64,000 nucleotides of DNA from Streptacidiphilus pinicola (GTDB lineage Bacteria; Actinomycetota; Actinomycetes; Streptomycetales; Streptomycetaceae). Positions 47,627 through 56,081 of the stretch are shown here, piece by piece. Location: NCBI RefSeq assembly GCF_003258295.1, contig NZ_QKYN01000022.1, positions 1 through 64,000 on the forward strand, given 5' to 3'. Numbering within the stretch: position 1 is the stretch's first letter; every line of letters starts with the position of its first letter. The position numbers were made by a program, and so were the translations under genes. The notes under the pieces are model-generated. The model was not told the origin of the DNA. It made no database searches and worked only from the letters and a program-made list of their open reading frames with translations.

Positions 47627-48651
47627 GAGCCCGCGAGACCACCGGACCGCTCGTCAAGTTCAGCCTGTTCGCCATCGTGACCACACTCGCGACACTGCTG
47701 CTCGCCGCGACGATCGCCAACATCCGGTTCACGCCCACCCACACCTACACGGCGGTCTTCACCGACGCCACCGGCCTGATCCCGGACGACGACGTGCGCG
47801 TGGCGGGCGTCCAGGTCGGGAGCGTCACCGACGTCCGGATCAAGGACCGCGACCTGGCCGAGGTGACCTTCACCGTCTCCTCCGACCGGCCACTGCTCAC
47901 CAGCACCCACGCGGTGATCCGCTACCGCAACCTGGTCGGCTCCCGCTACCTGGCCCTGACCGAGGGCACCGGCGACGGCGCCGCCCTGCCGCCCGGCGGC
48001 GAGATCCCGCTGTCCCGCACGCAGCCCGCGCTGGACCTGACCGCGCTGTTCGACGGTTTCAAGCCCCTCTTCGCGGCCCTGAGCCCGAACGACGTCAACC
48101 AGCTTGCCTACGAGCTGATCACCACCCTGCAGGGCGAGGGCGGCTCGGTGGACAGCCTGCTCGCCCACACCGCGCAGCTCACCTCCACCCTCGCCGACCG
48201 CGACCAGGTGATCGGCTCGGTCATCGACAACCTGAACGGGGTGCTGACCGCGCTCACCCAGCACAGTGGCGCCTTCTCCGAGCTGCTGGACCAGCTGCAG
48301 CGGCTGGTGTCGGGCCTGGCGGCGGACCGCGTCGCGATCGGCGACTCGCTCGGCAACATCAGCGACCTGGCCGGCGCCACCGCCGGGCTGCTCGACCAGG
48401 GCCGGCCCGCGCTCAAGGACGACATCGCACAACTCTCCACGCTCGCCGGAACGCTGAAGGACAACCAGCAGACCGTCCAGGGCGTGCTGCAGCGCCTGCC
48501 CAGCAAGCTCAACGCGGTGATCGGCACCGCCTCCTACGGCTCCTGGTTCAACTTCTACCTCTGCGACTTCGACGGCCGGATCGTGCTGCCGAAGACCCAG
48601 CAGGTGATCACCCCGGACTTCCACGTGGACCAGGCGAGGTGCAGCCGGTGA
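47623..48651 (+). CDS. MceB-family lipid-binding protein
   Basis: A 342-residue Mce protein with an N-terminal transmembrane segment and an MCE domain (DATGLIPDDDVRVAGVQVGSVTDV, RNLVGSRYLALTEG). A long helical repeat-like region and a C-terminal YGSWFNFYLCDFDG element, typical of the MceB position, follow. GTG 47623 overlaps the previous stop (GTGA). Confidence 0.9.
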   Translation: MRARETTGPLVKFSLFAIVTTLATLLLAATIANIRFTPTHTYTAVFTDATGLIPDDDVRVAGVQVGSVTDVRIKDRDLAEVTFTVSSDRPLLTSTHAVIRYRNLVGSRYLALTEGTGDGAALPPGGEIPLSRTQPALDLTALFDGFKPLFAALSPNDVNQLAYELITTLQGEGGSVDSLLAHTAQLTSTLADRDQVIGSVIDNLNGVLTALTQHSGAFSELLDQLQRLVSGLAADRVAIGDSLGNISDLAGATAGLLDQGRPALKDDIAQLSTLAGTLKDNQQTVQGVLQRLPSKLNAVIGTASYGSWFNFYLCDFDGRIVLPKTQQVITPDFHVDQARCSR

Positions 48652-49628
48652 CCCCGTTCCGTGAACGCAATCCGCTGGTCATCGGCGCGGTGGGTCTCGG
48701 GCTGATCGTCGCGATGCTGGCCGCCGCCTTCAACGCGCAGGACCTGCCGCTGATCGGCGGCGGCACCGACTACGCCGCCGCCTTCTCGGAGGCGGGCGGT
48801 CTCAAGCCCGGCGACGACGTGCGGATCGCCGGGGTGAAGGTCGGGCAGGTCCAGAGCCTGGACCTGGAGGGCGACCACGTGCGCATCGACTTCCGGGTCC
48901 AGGACGGCGTCGACTTCGGCACGCAGACCGGCGCCGCCGTCAAGATCAAGACCGTGCTCGGCGCCAAGTACCTCGCCCTGGAGCCCGCCGGCCCCGGGCA
49001 ACTGCCCGCCGGCCGTGAGATCCCGCTGGACCGCACCGTCTCCGCCTACGACGTGGTGCAGGCCTTCAGCGATCTGGCCACCACCACCGACCAGATCGAC
49101 ACCAGGCAACTGGCCGTCGCGCTCGACACCGTGGCGGCCACGTTCAAGGACTCGCCCACCGACGTCAAGGCCTCCCTGGCGGGCATCTCCCGGCTCTCGC
49201 AGACCGTCTCCAGCCGCGACTCCGCACTGCGCGACCTGCTCGCCCACGCCGACAGCGTCACCGCCGTCCTCTCGGACCGCTCCACCCAGCTCACCACGCT
49301 GATCGACGACGGAAACGCGCTGCTCACCGAGATCCAGGGCCGCCGCGACGTGATCCACACCCTGTTGGTCAACACGGCGGCCCTGGCCGCCCAGCTGACC
49401 GGCCTGGTCCAGGACAACCAGACGCAGATCACCCCCGCGCTGTCGCGCCTCGGGGACGTCCTCGCGGTCCTGCAGCGCAACCAGGACAACCTCGACCACA
49501 GCATCCGGCTGCTGGCCCCGTTCGTGCGCGTCTTCGCCAACAACCTCGGCAACGGCCGGTGGTTCGACACGTACGTGCAGAACCTCGTCGCCGCCCCGGT
49601 CTCCGCGCAAGGGAGCACGACCCGATGA
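48648..49628 (+). CDS. MceC-family lipid-binding protein
   Basis: A 326-residue Mce protein with an N-terminal membrane segment and an MCE domain (SEAGGLKPGDDVRIAGVKVGQV, TVLGAKYLALEP), then a helical region ending NGRWFDTYVQNL. GTG 48648 overlaps the MceB stop; an in-frame GTG at 48639 is possible. Third of six mce genes. Confidence 0.9.
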   Translation: MTPFRERNPLVIGAVGLGLIVAMLAAAFNAQDLPLIGGGTDYAAAFSEAGGLKPGDDVRIAGVKVGQVQSLDLEGDHVRIDFRVQDGVDFGTQTGAAVKIKTVLGAKYLALEPAGPGQLPAGREIPLDRTVSAYDVVQAFSDLATTTDQIDTRQLAVALDTVAATFKDSPTDVKASLAGISRLSQTVSSRDSALRDLLAHADSVTAVLSDRSTQLTTLIDDGNALLTEIQGRRDVIHTLLVNTAALAAQLTGLVQDNQTQITPALSRLGDVLAVLQRNQDNLDHSIRLLAPFVRVFANNLGNGRWFDTYVQNLVAAPVSAQGSTTR

Positions 49629-50803
49629 GCCGTCTCCTGAAGATGTTCCGCTTCTTCCACCGCTTCCGCTCGCGGCGCGCGCTCGTGTGCGTCTGCGTGC
49701 TCGCGCTGGTCGTGGGCGCCGTGGTGGCCTTCTGGCCACAGCAGCGGACCGTCCGTGTGACCGCGTACTTCACCCGGACTGTCGGCATCTACCCCGGCTC
49801 GGACGTCCGGGTGCTGGGCATCCCGGTCGGACGGGTCGTCAGCATCACGCCGCAAGGCAGCCGGGTGCAGGTGGTGCTGGAGTACGACGCGGGCCGCAAG
49901 GTTCCGGCAGGGGCCAAGGCCGCCATCATCAACTCCTCCGTCGTCAGCGACCGTTACGTGCAGCTGCTGCCCGTCTACCGCGGCGGGCCGACGCTCGGCG
50001 ACGGCGCCGTCATCCCGCTGGACCGCACCGCCGTACCGGTGGAGCTGGACCGCGTCTACTCCAGCCTGGACATGCTCGCAGGCGCGCTCGGCCCCCAGGG
50101 CGCCAACGCCGACGGCTCGCTGTCCCGCCTGCTCGGCGTCTCGGCGGCCAACCTGAACGGGCAGGGCGACAAGCTGCACCAGAGCGTCCACGACCTCTCC
50201 GCGGCCCTGACCACCCTCGCCTCCGGGCGTCAGGACCTGTTCGGCACGGTGCGCCAACTCCAGGTCTTCACCGCCGCACTGGAGACCGACGACACGCAGG
50301 TGCGCCAGTTCAGCGAGAACCTCGCGGGCGTCTCCGCGCAGTTGGCGGGCGAGCGGGAGAACCTGGGCTCGGCGCTGAAGAACCTGGCCGTGGCCTTCGG
50401 CGACATCGCGGGCTTCGTCCGCGACAACAAGAGTGTGCTCGGCTCCGACCTGAAGGGCCTGCGCGACGTCACCGGCGTCCTGGTCAAGGAGCGGTCCGCG
50501 CTCACGGAGTTCCTGGACGTGGCCCCCACCGCGCTGTCCGATCTCAACCGCGCCTACAACCCCACCGCCGGCACCCTCGACACCCGCGACAACGCCGAGC
50601 AGACACAGGACCCGGCGCTGTACCTGTGCTCGCTGCTCGACTCGATCGGCAAACAGACCGACTGCACGGCGCTGCGCTCCCTCTTCGGGTCGCTCCCCAA
50701 GCTGCCGCTCGGCAACTCGCTGACAGGCCAGGCGCTCCCCGGCCTGCCGTCGGCAGGAGCGGTGGACAAGACCCTCGGCGGCATCCTGGGAGGTGCGGCA
50801 TGA
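49625..50803 (+). CDS. MceD-family lipid-binding protein
   Basis: A 392-residue Mce protein. The N-terminal membrane segment (about 18-36) follows a basic stretch; the MCE domain contains VGIYPGSDVRVLGIPVGRV and VVSDRYVQLLPVY. A long helical part and a C-terminal pair of cysteines (LYLCSLLDS, TDCTAL) follow. ATGA overlap with MceC; the stop overlaps the MceE start. Confidence 0.9.
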   Translation: MSRLLKMFRFFHRFRSRRALVCVCVLALVVGAVVAFWPQQRTVRVTAYFTRTVGIYPGSDVRVLGIPVGRVVSITPQGSRVQVVLEYDAGRKVPAGAKAAIINSSVVSDRYVQLLPVYRGGPTLGDGAVIPLDRTAVPVELDRVYSSLDMLAGALGPQGANADGSLSRLLGVSAANLNGQGDKLHQSVHDLSAALTTLASGRQDLFGTVRQLQVFTAALETDDTQVRQFSENLAGVSAQLAGERENLGSALKNLAVAFGDIAGFVRDNKSVLGSDLKGLRDVTGVLVKERSALTEFLDVAPTALSDLNRAYNPTAGTLDTRDNAEQTQDPALYLCSLLDSIGKQTDCTALRSLFGSLPKLPLGNSLTGQALPGLPSAGAVDKTLGGILGGAA

Positions 50804-52104
50804 GCAGCCACCACCGGAAGGCCCTGCGCGCAGCAGCCCTCGCCGGCGCCGCGGCACTGCTGCTGAGCGGCTGTCAGTTCAACGGGCTCTACGACGTGCC
50901 GCTGCCCGGCGGCGCGGCGGAGGGCGACCACGCCTACCACGTGACCGCGGAGTTCGAGGACGTCCTCGACCTGGTGCCGCAGTCCGCGGTGAAGGTCAAC
51001 GACGTGACCGTGGGGGCCGTCGAGAAGGTCACCCTCGACGGCTGGCACGCCCGGGTGCGGCTCCGCCTCGACGGCGCCGTGCAACTGCCCGCCAACGCCG
51101 AGGCGGAGATCCGCCAGACCAGCCTGCTCGGCGAGAAGTACGTGGCACTGGTTCCGCCAGCCGCCACGACCCCCACGGGCCGGCTGGGGGACGGCGCCGT
51201 GATTCCGCTCTCCCGCACCGGCCGCGACCCGGAGGTCGAGGAGGTGCTCTCCGCGCTCTCGGCGCTGCTCAACGGCGGCGGCGTGGCCCAGCTGCACACC
51301 ATATCCGTCGAGTTGAACGACGCGCTGAGCGGCCGCGAATCACGGGTGCGGGACCTGGTCACCCAACTGGACACCTTCGTCGGCGCCCTGGACGAGCAGC
51401 GGGCGCAGATCGTGCGCGCGCTGGACGGCATCGACCGGCTCAGTCGCACCCTCAACGCGCAGCACGCCGCCATCGCCCAGGCCGTCGACACCATGCCCGG
51501 TGCCCTGAAGGTCCTCGCGGACGAGCGCGGGAAGCTGACCGGGATGCTGACCGCCCTCTCGGACCTCGGCACCGTCGGCACCCACGTGGTGCAGGCGTCG
51601 AGCGCGAACACCGTCGCCGACCTGCAGCAGCTGCAGCCGGTGCTGACCCGGCTCAACCAGGCCGGGACGGACCTGCCGAACGCGCTGGAACTGCTGACCA
51701 CCTATCCGTTCCCGCGCAACGTCGTGAACGCGGTCAAGGGCGACTACGTCAACCTCGACGCCACGGCCGACCTCGACTTCTACAACCTCTACCACAACCT
51801 GACGACAGGTCAGCAGCCGGGCGGCGGACCGACCACCCCGACTCCCGGGCTGCCCGTGCCCACGCCGTCCCTCCCGGTACCGCTTCCCTCCCTGCCCGTT
51901 CCGTCCCTTCCGCCAGTGCCGGTGCCCGTGCCGTCCGCCATGCCCTCCGCGCTGCCGTCGGTGCTGCCGTCCTCGACCTGCACGCTCGTCTGCGGCGTCG
52001 CCTACGCGGGCGGCGGTCAGCCGGGTTCGGGCGACGGGCCGGGTGCCGCCAACGGCGTCGACCCGGCGCTCGCCGACCTGATGACCAGGGGGTTGTTCCA
52101 GTGA
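50800..52104 (+). CDS. MceE-family lipoprotein with Pro-rich C-terminal region
   Basis: A 434-residue Mce protein exported as a lipoprotein: the lipobox LLSGC ends at Cys25, as is usual for the fifth mce gene. The MCE domain (VPQSAVKVNDVTVGAVEKV, SLLGEKYVALVPP) is followed by a helical region. Residues about 345-392 are dominated by Pro, Ser, Leu and Val with repeated PSLPVP units, a likely extended cell-wall-spanning spacer. GGGAGG precedes the ATG. Confidence 0.92.
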   Translation: MSSHHRKALRAAALAGAAALLLSGCQFNGLYDVPLPGGAAEGDHAYHVTAEFEDVLDLVPQSAVKVNDVTVGAVEKVTLDGWHARVRLRLDGAVQLPANAEAEIRQTSLLGEKYVALVPPAATTPTGRLGDGAVIPLSRTGRDPEVEEVLSALSALLNGGGVAQLHTISVELNDALSGRESRVRDLVTQLDTFVGALDEQRAQIVRALDGIDRLSRTLNAQHAAIAQAVDTMPGALKVLADERGKLTGMLTALSDLGTVGTHVVQASSANTVADLQQLQPVLTRLNQAGTDLPNALELLTTYPFPRNVVNAVKGDYVNLDATADLDFYNLYHNLTTGQQPGGGPTTPTPGLPVPTPSLPVPLPSLPVPSLPPVPVPVPSAMPSALPSVLPSSTCTLVCGVAYAGGGQPGSGDGPGAANGVDPALADLMTRGLFQ

Positions 52105-53381
52105 TCTCGAGGATGGTGAGGACCCAGCTGGCGGCCTTCGCGGCGATCACGGCCCTCGGCGTGGCCTACGTGGGCGCCAACTACGTCGGCCTCGCCGACC
52201 CGCTGCTGCACCCCGGCTACACCGTGCGGGCCGACTTCGCCGACTCCGGCGGCATCTACACCGGCGCCGAGGTCACCTACCGGGGCGTCCCGGTAGGCCG
52301 GGTCGGCACATTGCAGCTGCGCGCGGACGGTGTCCGGGTCGACCTCCACATCGATGGCGGCCCGCCGATCCCGGCCGACACCGTCGCGGTCGTCGCGGAC
52401 CGGTCCGCGGTCGGCGAGCAGTACGTCGACCTGCAGCCGCGCAGCGACGGCGGACCCACGCTGCACGACGGCAGCACCATCGACCGCGCGGACACCCGCA
52501 TCCCGCTCCCCACCACCCAGCTGATGCTCAGCCTCGACCGGCTGGTGCAGTCGGTGAACAAGGGCGATCTGAAGATCACGGTCGACGAGCTGGGCAAGGC
52601 CTTCGCCGGCTCCGGCCCGGACCTGACCCGGCTGGTGGACTCGGGCAACGCCCTGGTCGGATCCGCCTCGGCGGCGCTGCCGCAGACCACGGCGCTCATC
52701 GACCAGTCGCGCACGGTGCTGCAGACCCAGATCGACGAGGGCTCCTCGATCAAGAGCTTCTCCCACGACCTGGCGCTGCTCACCGACCAGCTCCGCACCA
52801 GCGACCCCGACCTGCGCAAGGTGCTCGAGAACGGCACCCCCGCGGCGCAGCAGCTCGACGGCCTGCTCCGCTCCGACCAGCCGACCCTCGCGGTCCTGCT
52901 GGACAACCTGGTGACGGTCGGCCAGATCGAGGTCGCCCGGCTGCCCGCGCTGCGGCAGATCCTGGTCACCTACCCGGCGGTGGTCGCCGGCGGCTTCACC
53001 GTCGAACCCGGAGACGGCACAGCCCACTTCGGCCTCGTCCTCAACGCCGACTCGCCACCGCCCTGTACGCAGGGCTACGACACCGCACGCCGCGTCCCCC
53101 AGGACACCTCGCAGCGCCAGGCCAACCTCGACGCCCGCTGCACCGCGCCGCGCGGCAGCACGACCGACGTCCGCGGCGCGCAGAACGCCCCCTCGCCGGG
53201 CGGCTCGGCGGCCGGGGCGCAGTACGGCGCCTACACCGGCTACGACCCCCTCACCGGAGCCGCCCTCGGCCCGGACGGACAGCCGGTCGACATCGGCTCG
53301 ACCGGCGGCGAACAGAGCCTCTTCGGAAAGGAATCGTGGCAGTGGATGCTCGTCGGCCCGATGACGGGAGCCCGGTCATGA
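52101..53381 (+). CDS. MceF-family lipid-binding protein
   Basis: A 426-residue Mce protein with an N-terminal membrane segment and an MCE domain (DSGGIYTGAEVTYRGVPVGRV, SAVGEQYVDLQP). The long C-terminal region includes two cysteines (PPCTQGYD, DARCTAP) and a Gly/Ser-rich tail. GTG 52101 overlaps the MceE stop. Sixth and last mce gene. Confidence 0.9.
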   Translation: MISRMVRTQLAAFAAITALGVAYVGANYVGLADPLLHPGYTVRADFADSGGIYTGAEVTYRGVPVGRVGTLQLRADGVRVDLHIDGGPPIPADTVAVVADRSAVGEQYVDLQPRSDGGPTLHDGSTIDRADTRIPLPTTQLMLSLDRLVQSVNKGDLKITVDELGKAFAGSGPDLTRLVDSGNALVGSASAALPQTTALIDQSRTVLQTQIDEGSSIKSFSHDLALLTDQLRTSDPDLRKVLENGTPAAQQLDGLLRSDQPTLAVLLDNLVTVGQIEVARLPALRQILVTYPAVVAGGFTVEPGDGTAHFGLVLNADSPPPCTQGYDTARRVPQDTSQRQANLDARCTAPRGSTTDVRGAQNAPSPGGSAAGAQYGAYTGYDPLTGAALGPDGQPVDIGSTGGEQSLFGKESWQWMLVGPMTGARS

Positions 53382-53932
53382 ACAGCATGAGTGGCATGAA
53401 TGGTCTGAGCGGCGTGCGCCGACTGGCCCACCGCGTGGTGTCGATGCGGCTGCCGTCGGGCAAGGCGCTGACGATCGGCCTCGCCTGCGCCCTGACCCTG
53501 GCGGTCGCCCTGACCGGCTACCTCGGTGTCCAGGTGCACCGGCACCACCAGCAGGACCTGCGCGAGCAGGACATCCTCGGCGCCGCCCGTCAGGAGGCGC
53601 TGAACTTCACCTCGGTCGACTACCGGGACTTCGACCGGGACAGCAACAACGTGCTGAGCGGCGCCACCGGGGACTTCAAGACCCAGTTCGCGGCCCAGGC
53701 CAAGCAGCTGAGCAGCCTGGTGACAGCCAACCAGTCGGTCTCCCAGGGCCAGGTGCTGGACGCGGGCATCGTCCGCGCGGACGGCGACTTCGCCCGCGTG
53801 CTGGTGGTCGCCGACAGCAAGGTCACCAACACCGCCGCCCCCGCGGGCCAGGTTCGCAACTACCGCCTCCAGCTCGACCTGGTCCTTACCGGCGACCGCT
53901 GGCTCACCTCCGACGTGTCGTTCGTCGGCTGA
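53378..53932 (+). CDS. Mce-associated membrane protein 1
   Basis: A 184-residue protein with one membrane segment (about 30-48) and an extracytoplasmic domain of the Mce-associated (Mas) type: NFTSVDYRDFDRDSNNVLSGATGDFK and a final WLTSDVSFVG. In mycobacteria such proteins support assembly or stability of the Mce complex. ATG 53378 overlaps the MceF stop. Confidence 0.85.
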   Translation: MNSMSGMNGLSGVRRLAHRVVSMRLPSGKALTIGLACALTLAVALTGYLGVQVHRHHQQDLREQDILGAARQEALNFTSVDYRDFDRDSNNVLSGATGDFKTQFAAQAKQLSSLVTANQSVSQGQVLDAGIVRADGDFARVLVVADSKVTNTAAPAGQVRNYRLQLDLVLTGDRWLTSDVSFVG

Positions 53933-53957
53933 ACCGAACCGGAAGGAACCGATCACC

Positions 53958-54728
53958 ATGGCGCCATCGACTCTCCGGGGACGTGCTGACTCGACTCGCT
54001 CCCGCCAGGCACGCCCGGCCGGCCTGGCCGCAGCCGAACGCGCGGCGGCGAAGCGCGCCGCGCGGAAGCTGGGCGGGGGTGACGCGGACGCATCGTCGGA
54101 CACCGCAGGGACCACGGGCGTGGTCGACACGGCCGCGACCACCGAATCCACCTCGACCGGGGCGGAGCCAGGGGCGGCCGGCGCGGCCGCGAGGGCCGAG
54201 ACCCCGTCCGGCGACCGTGCCCGCAGCGGCCCGCGCCTGCTCCCGCTCGGTCTCTGCGCGGGCCTGATCGCGGCGTTGGTCACCGCGGTGCTGCTCGGCC
54301 TCCAGTACCGCGCCGCCGAGCGGACCGACCAGGCGCGCAACGAGGCGGTGGCAGCCGCCAGGACCGCCGCGCCCGTGATCTTCTCCTACGACTACCGCCA
54401 CCTCGACGCCGACTTCGCCACCGCGTCCGGCTACCTCACCGGCGCCTTCCGCTTCCAGTACGCCCGGACCACCTCCACCGTGGTCAGACCCACGGCTGCG
54501 CAGTACCACGGCGTCGTCAAGGCCACCGTCGCGGCGCCTCCGAACGGGGGCGACGCGGCGGCCGCGGTGGTGTCCGCCTCGCCCGACCAGGTGGTGGTTC
54601 TGCTCTTCGTGAACCAGACCACGACCAGCACCGCGATCACCGGTACCCACCTCGACCAGAACCGTGTCCGGATGACGATGGTGCGCACCGCCCAGGGCTG
54701 GAAGGTCGACGCCGTCGACGCGCTCTGA
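53958..54728 (+). CDS. Mce-associated membrane protein 2
   Basis: A 256-residue protein: an Ala/Arg/Thr-rich cytoplasmic N terminus (about 1-92), one membrane segment (about 93-115), and a Mas-type domain (IFSYDYRHLDADFATASGYLTGAFR, final GWKVDAVDAL). GGAAGG lies upstream of the ATG. It ends the mce operon. The next gene-free stretch carries a terminator and a gene relic. Confidence 0.85.
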   Translation: MAPSTLRGRADSTRSRQARPAGLAAAERAAAKRAARKLGGGDADASSDTAGTTGVVDTAATTESTSTGAEPGAAGAAARAETPSGDRARSGPRLLPLGLCAGLIAALVTAVLLGLQYRAAERTDQARNEAVAAARTAAPVIFSYDYRHLDADFATASGYLTGAFRFQYARTTSTVVRPTAAQYHGVVKATVAAPPNGGDAAAAVVSASPDQVVVLLFVNQTTTSTAITGTHLDQNRVRMTMVRTAQGWKVDAVDAL

Positions 54729-54780
54729 AGGGGATCCGTAAGGGCTGACCTCGAGTCACGAACGTGGGCATGCTCGAAGG

Positions 54781-54812
54781 GTGTGGCCGACGGCTCGCGC
54801 CGTCGGCCACAC
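54781..54812. terminator. strong hairpin after mce operon
   Basis: A perfect 14-bp stem (GTGTGGCCGACGGC and its complement) with loop TCGC, 52 bases past the last mce stop. It also lies 11 bases beyond the stop of the CBM13 tail relic on the minus strand, so it may originally have ended that lost gene. Confidence 0.85.
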
Positions 54813-54823
54813 CTCAGTCTGCG

Positions 54824-54853
54824 TCAGCCCAGGTTCCACTGCTGGTTCGAGAC
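54824..54853 (-). pseudogene. relic: last residues of a CBM13 (ricin-type) gene
   Basis: On the minus strand the codons read S-N-Q-Q-W-N-L-G-stop, the standard end of a ricin-type trefoil (compare NQKWTLG in this window). Upstream on the minus strand nothing of the module remains; the FAH homology on the plus strand begins at about 54853, marking a recombination junction. Confidence 0.6.
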
Positions 54854-54882
54854 TCGGTCCCCCCGGAGCCGAACGGCCGGCC

Positions 54883-56028
54883 GTGCTCGACACGACCCCC
54901 GACGGGCGCACCCGCTACCTCGGCCTCGACGGCATCACCGACGACATCGACGCGGCGTTCTTCGCCTCGGACGGAATCCGTCGGGTGCGCGAAGCGGTCG
55001 CGGGCAGCCTGCTCCGCGCACTGTCCCTTACCGCCGGCGCAGGGCGGATCGGCGCCCCCGTGGCCAGGCCGGGCAAGGTGGTCTGTATCGGGCTCAACTA
55101 CCGTGACCACGCCGAGGAGATCGGTGCGGCGATCCCGGAGCGTCCCGTGGTCCTCATGAAGGACCCCGGAACGGTGGTCGGCCCGTTCGACGAGGTGCTG
55201 ATCCCGCGCGGCTCGCGCAAGACGGACTGGGAGGTCGAGCTCGCGGTCGTGATCGGGCGGCGGGCCCGCTACCTGGACTCCCGCGAGGAGGCGCTGGCCT
55301 GCGTCGCCGGGTACGCGATCAGCAACGACGTGTCCGAGCGGGAGTTCCAGCTGGAGTTCTCCGGCCAGTGGGACCTCGGCAAGTCCTGCGAGACGTTCAA
55401 CCCGCTGGGCCCGTGGCTGGTCACGGCGGACGAGGTCGACGACCCGCAGGCGCTCGGCCTGCGGCTGTCGGTGGACGGCGTGCTGCGGCAGGAGGGCCAC
55501 ACCAAGAGCATGATCTTCGACGTGGCCGAGGTCGTCCGCTGTCTGAGCCAGTATCTGGTGCTGGAGCCCGGCGACGTGGTCAACACCGGCACTCCGGCCG
55601 GTGTGGCCCTCGGTCTGCCCGGCCATCCCTACCTGCGCCCCCGCCAGACCGTCGAGCTGACCTCCCTGCTGCCCGACGCCAACCGGCGCGGCGTCTCCGT
55701 GGTCGTCGGCGGCGTCTTCAACTCCGGCCTGCTGGCGGACCCGACGCCTGCCGCCACCTTCGACTACGCCCCCGCGCCCGCCGCTCTGCTGGAACGGGCC
55801 CTGCGCCTCAAGGACCTGTGCGGCGAGGCGGGCGTGCCGCTACGGGCCGCGGCCGTGCAGTTCCCCCTCGGCCATCCGGCCGTCGCAGGGGTCCTGGTCG
55901 GCGCGCGCAGCGCCGCCGAGGCCCGCGACGCCGCCGAGATGGCCCAGGTGGACATCCCGGCGCAGCTGTGGGACTCGCTGCGCGCCGAAGGTCTGCTGCC
56001 CGGGGATGCCCCCGTGCCGACCTCGTAG
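54883..56028 (+). CDS. chimeric ORF: FAH-family hydrolase fused to C-terminal part of L-fucose dehydrogenase (AKR)
   Basis: The open frame has two unrelated parts. Up to about 55659 it is a fumarylacetoacetate-hydrolase-family enzyme of the 2,4-diketo-3-deoxy-sugar-acid hydrolase type: GLNYRDHAEEIGA, DWEVELAVVIGRR, ISNDVSEREFQLEFSGQWD, GKSCETFNPLGPWL, NTGTPAGVALGL. From there it is the last 115 or so residues of an aldo-keto reductase of the L-fucose (D-threo-aldose) dehydrogenase type: RGVSVVVGGVFNSGLLADP, PLRAAAVQFPLGHPAV, LVGARSAAEARDA. The AKR catalytic Tyr/Lys region is absent. The usual FAH start is also missing: homology begins at 54853 beside a CBM13 relic. GTG 54883 is the first usable start I see. 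FAH activity may survive; the AKR part is inactive. Confidence 0.8.
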   Translation: MLDTTPDGRTRYLGLDGITDDIDAAFFASDGIRRVREAVAGSLLRALSLTAGAGRIGAPVARPGKVVCIGLNYRDHAEEIGAAIPERPVVLMKDPGTVVGPFDEVLIPRGSRKTDWEVELAVVIGRRARYLDSREEALACVAGYAISNDVSEREFQLEFSGQWDLGKSCETFNPLGPWLVTADEVDDPQALGLRLSVDGVLRQEGHTKSMIFDVAEVVRCLSQYLVLEPGDVVNTGTPAGVALGLPGHPYLRPRQTVELTSLLPDANRRGVSVVVGGVFNSGLLADPTPAATFDYAPAPAALLERALRLKDLCGEAGVPLRAAAVQFPLGHPAVAGVLVGARSAAEARDAAEMAQVDIPAQLWDSLRAEGLLPGDAPVPTS

Positions 56029-56081
56029 CGGGCGGCGGCGACACCCGCGCCGCGCGGACAAGCCCGAGGACGGCCCGTGGG

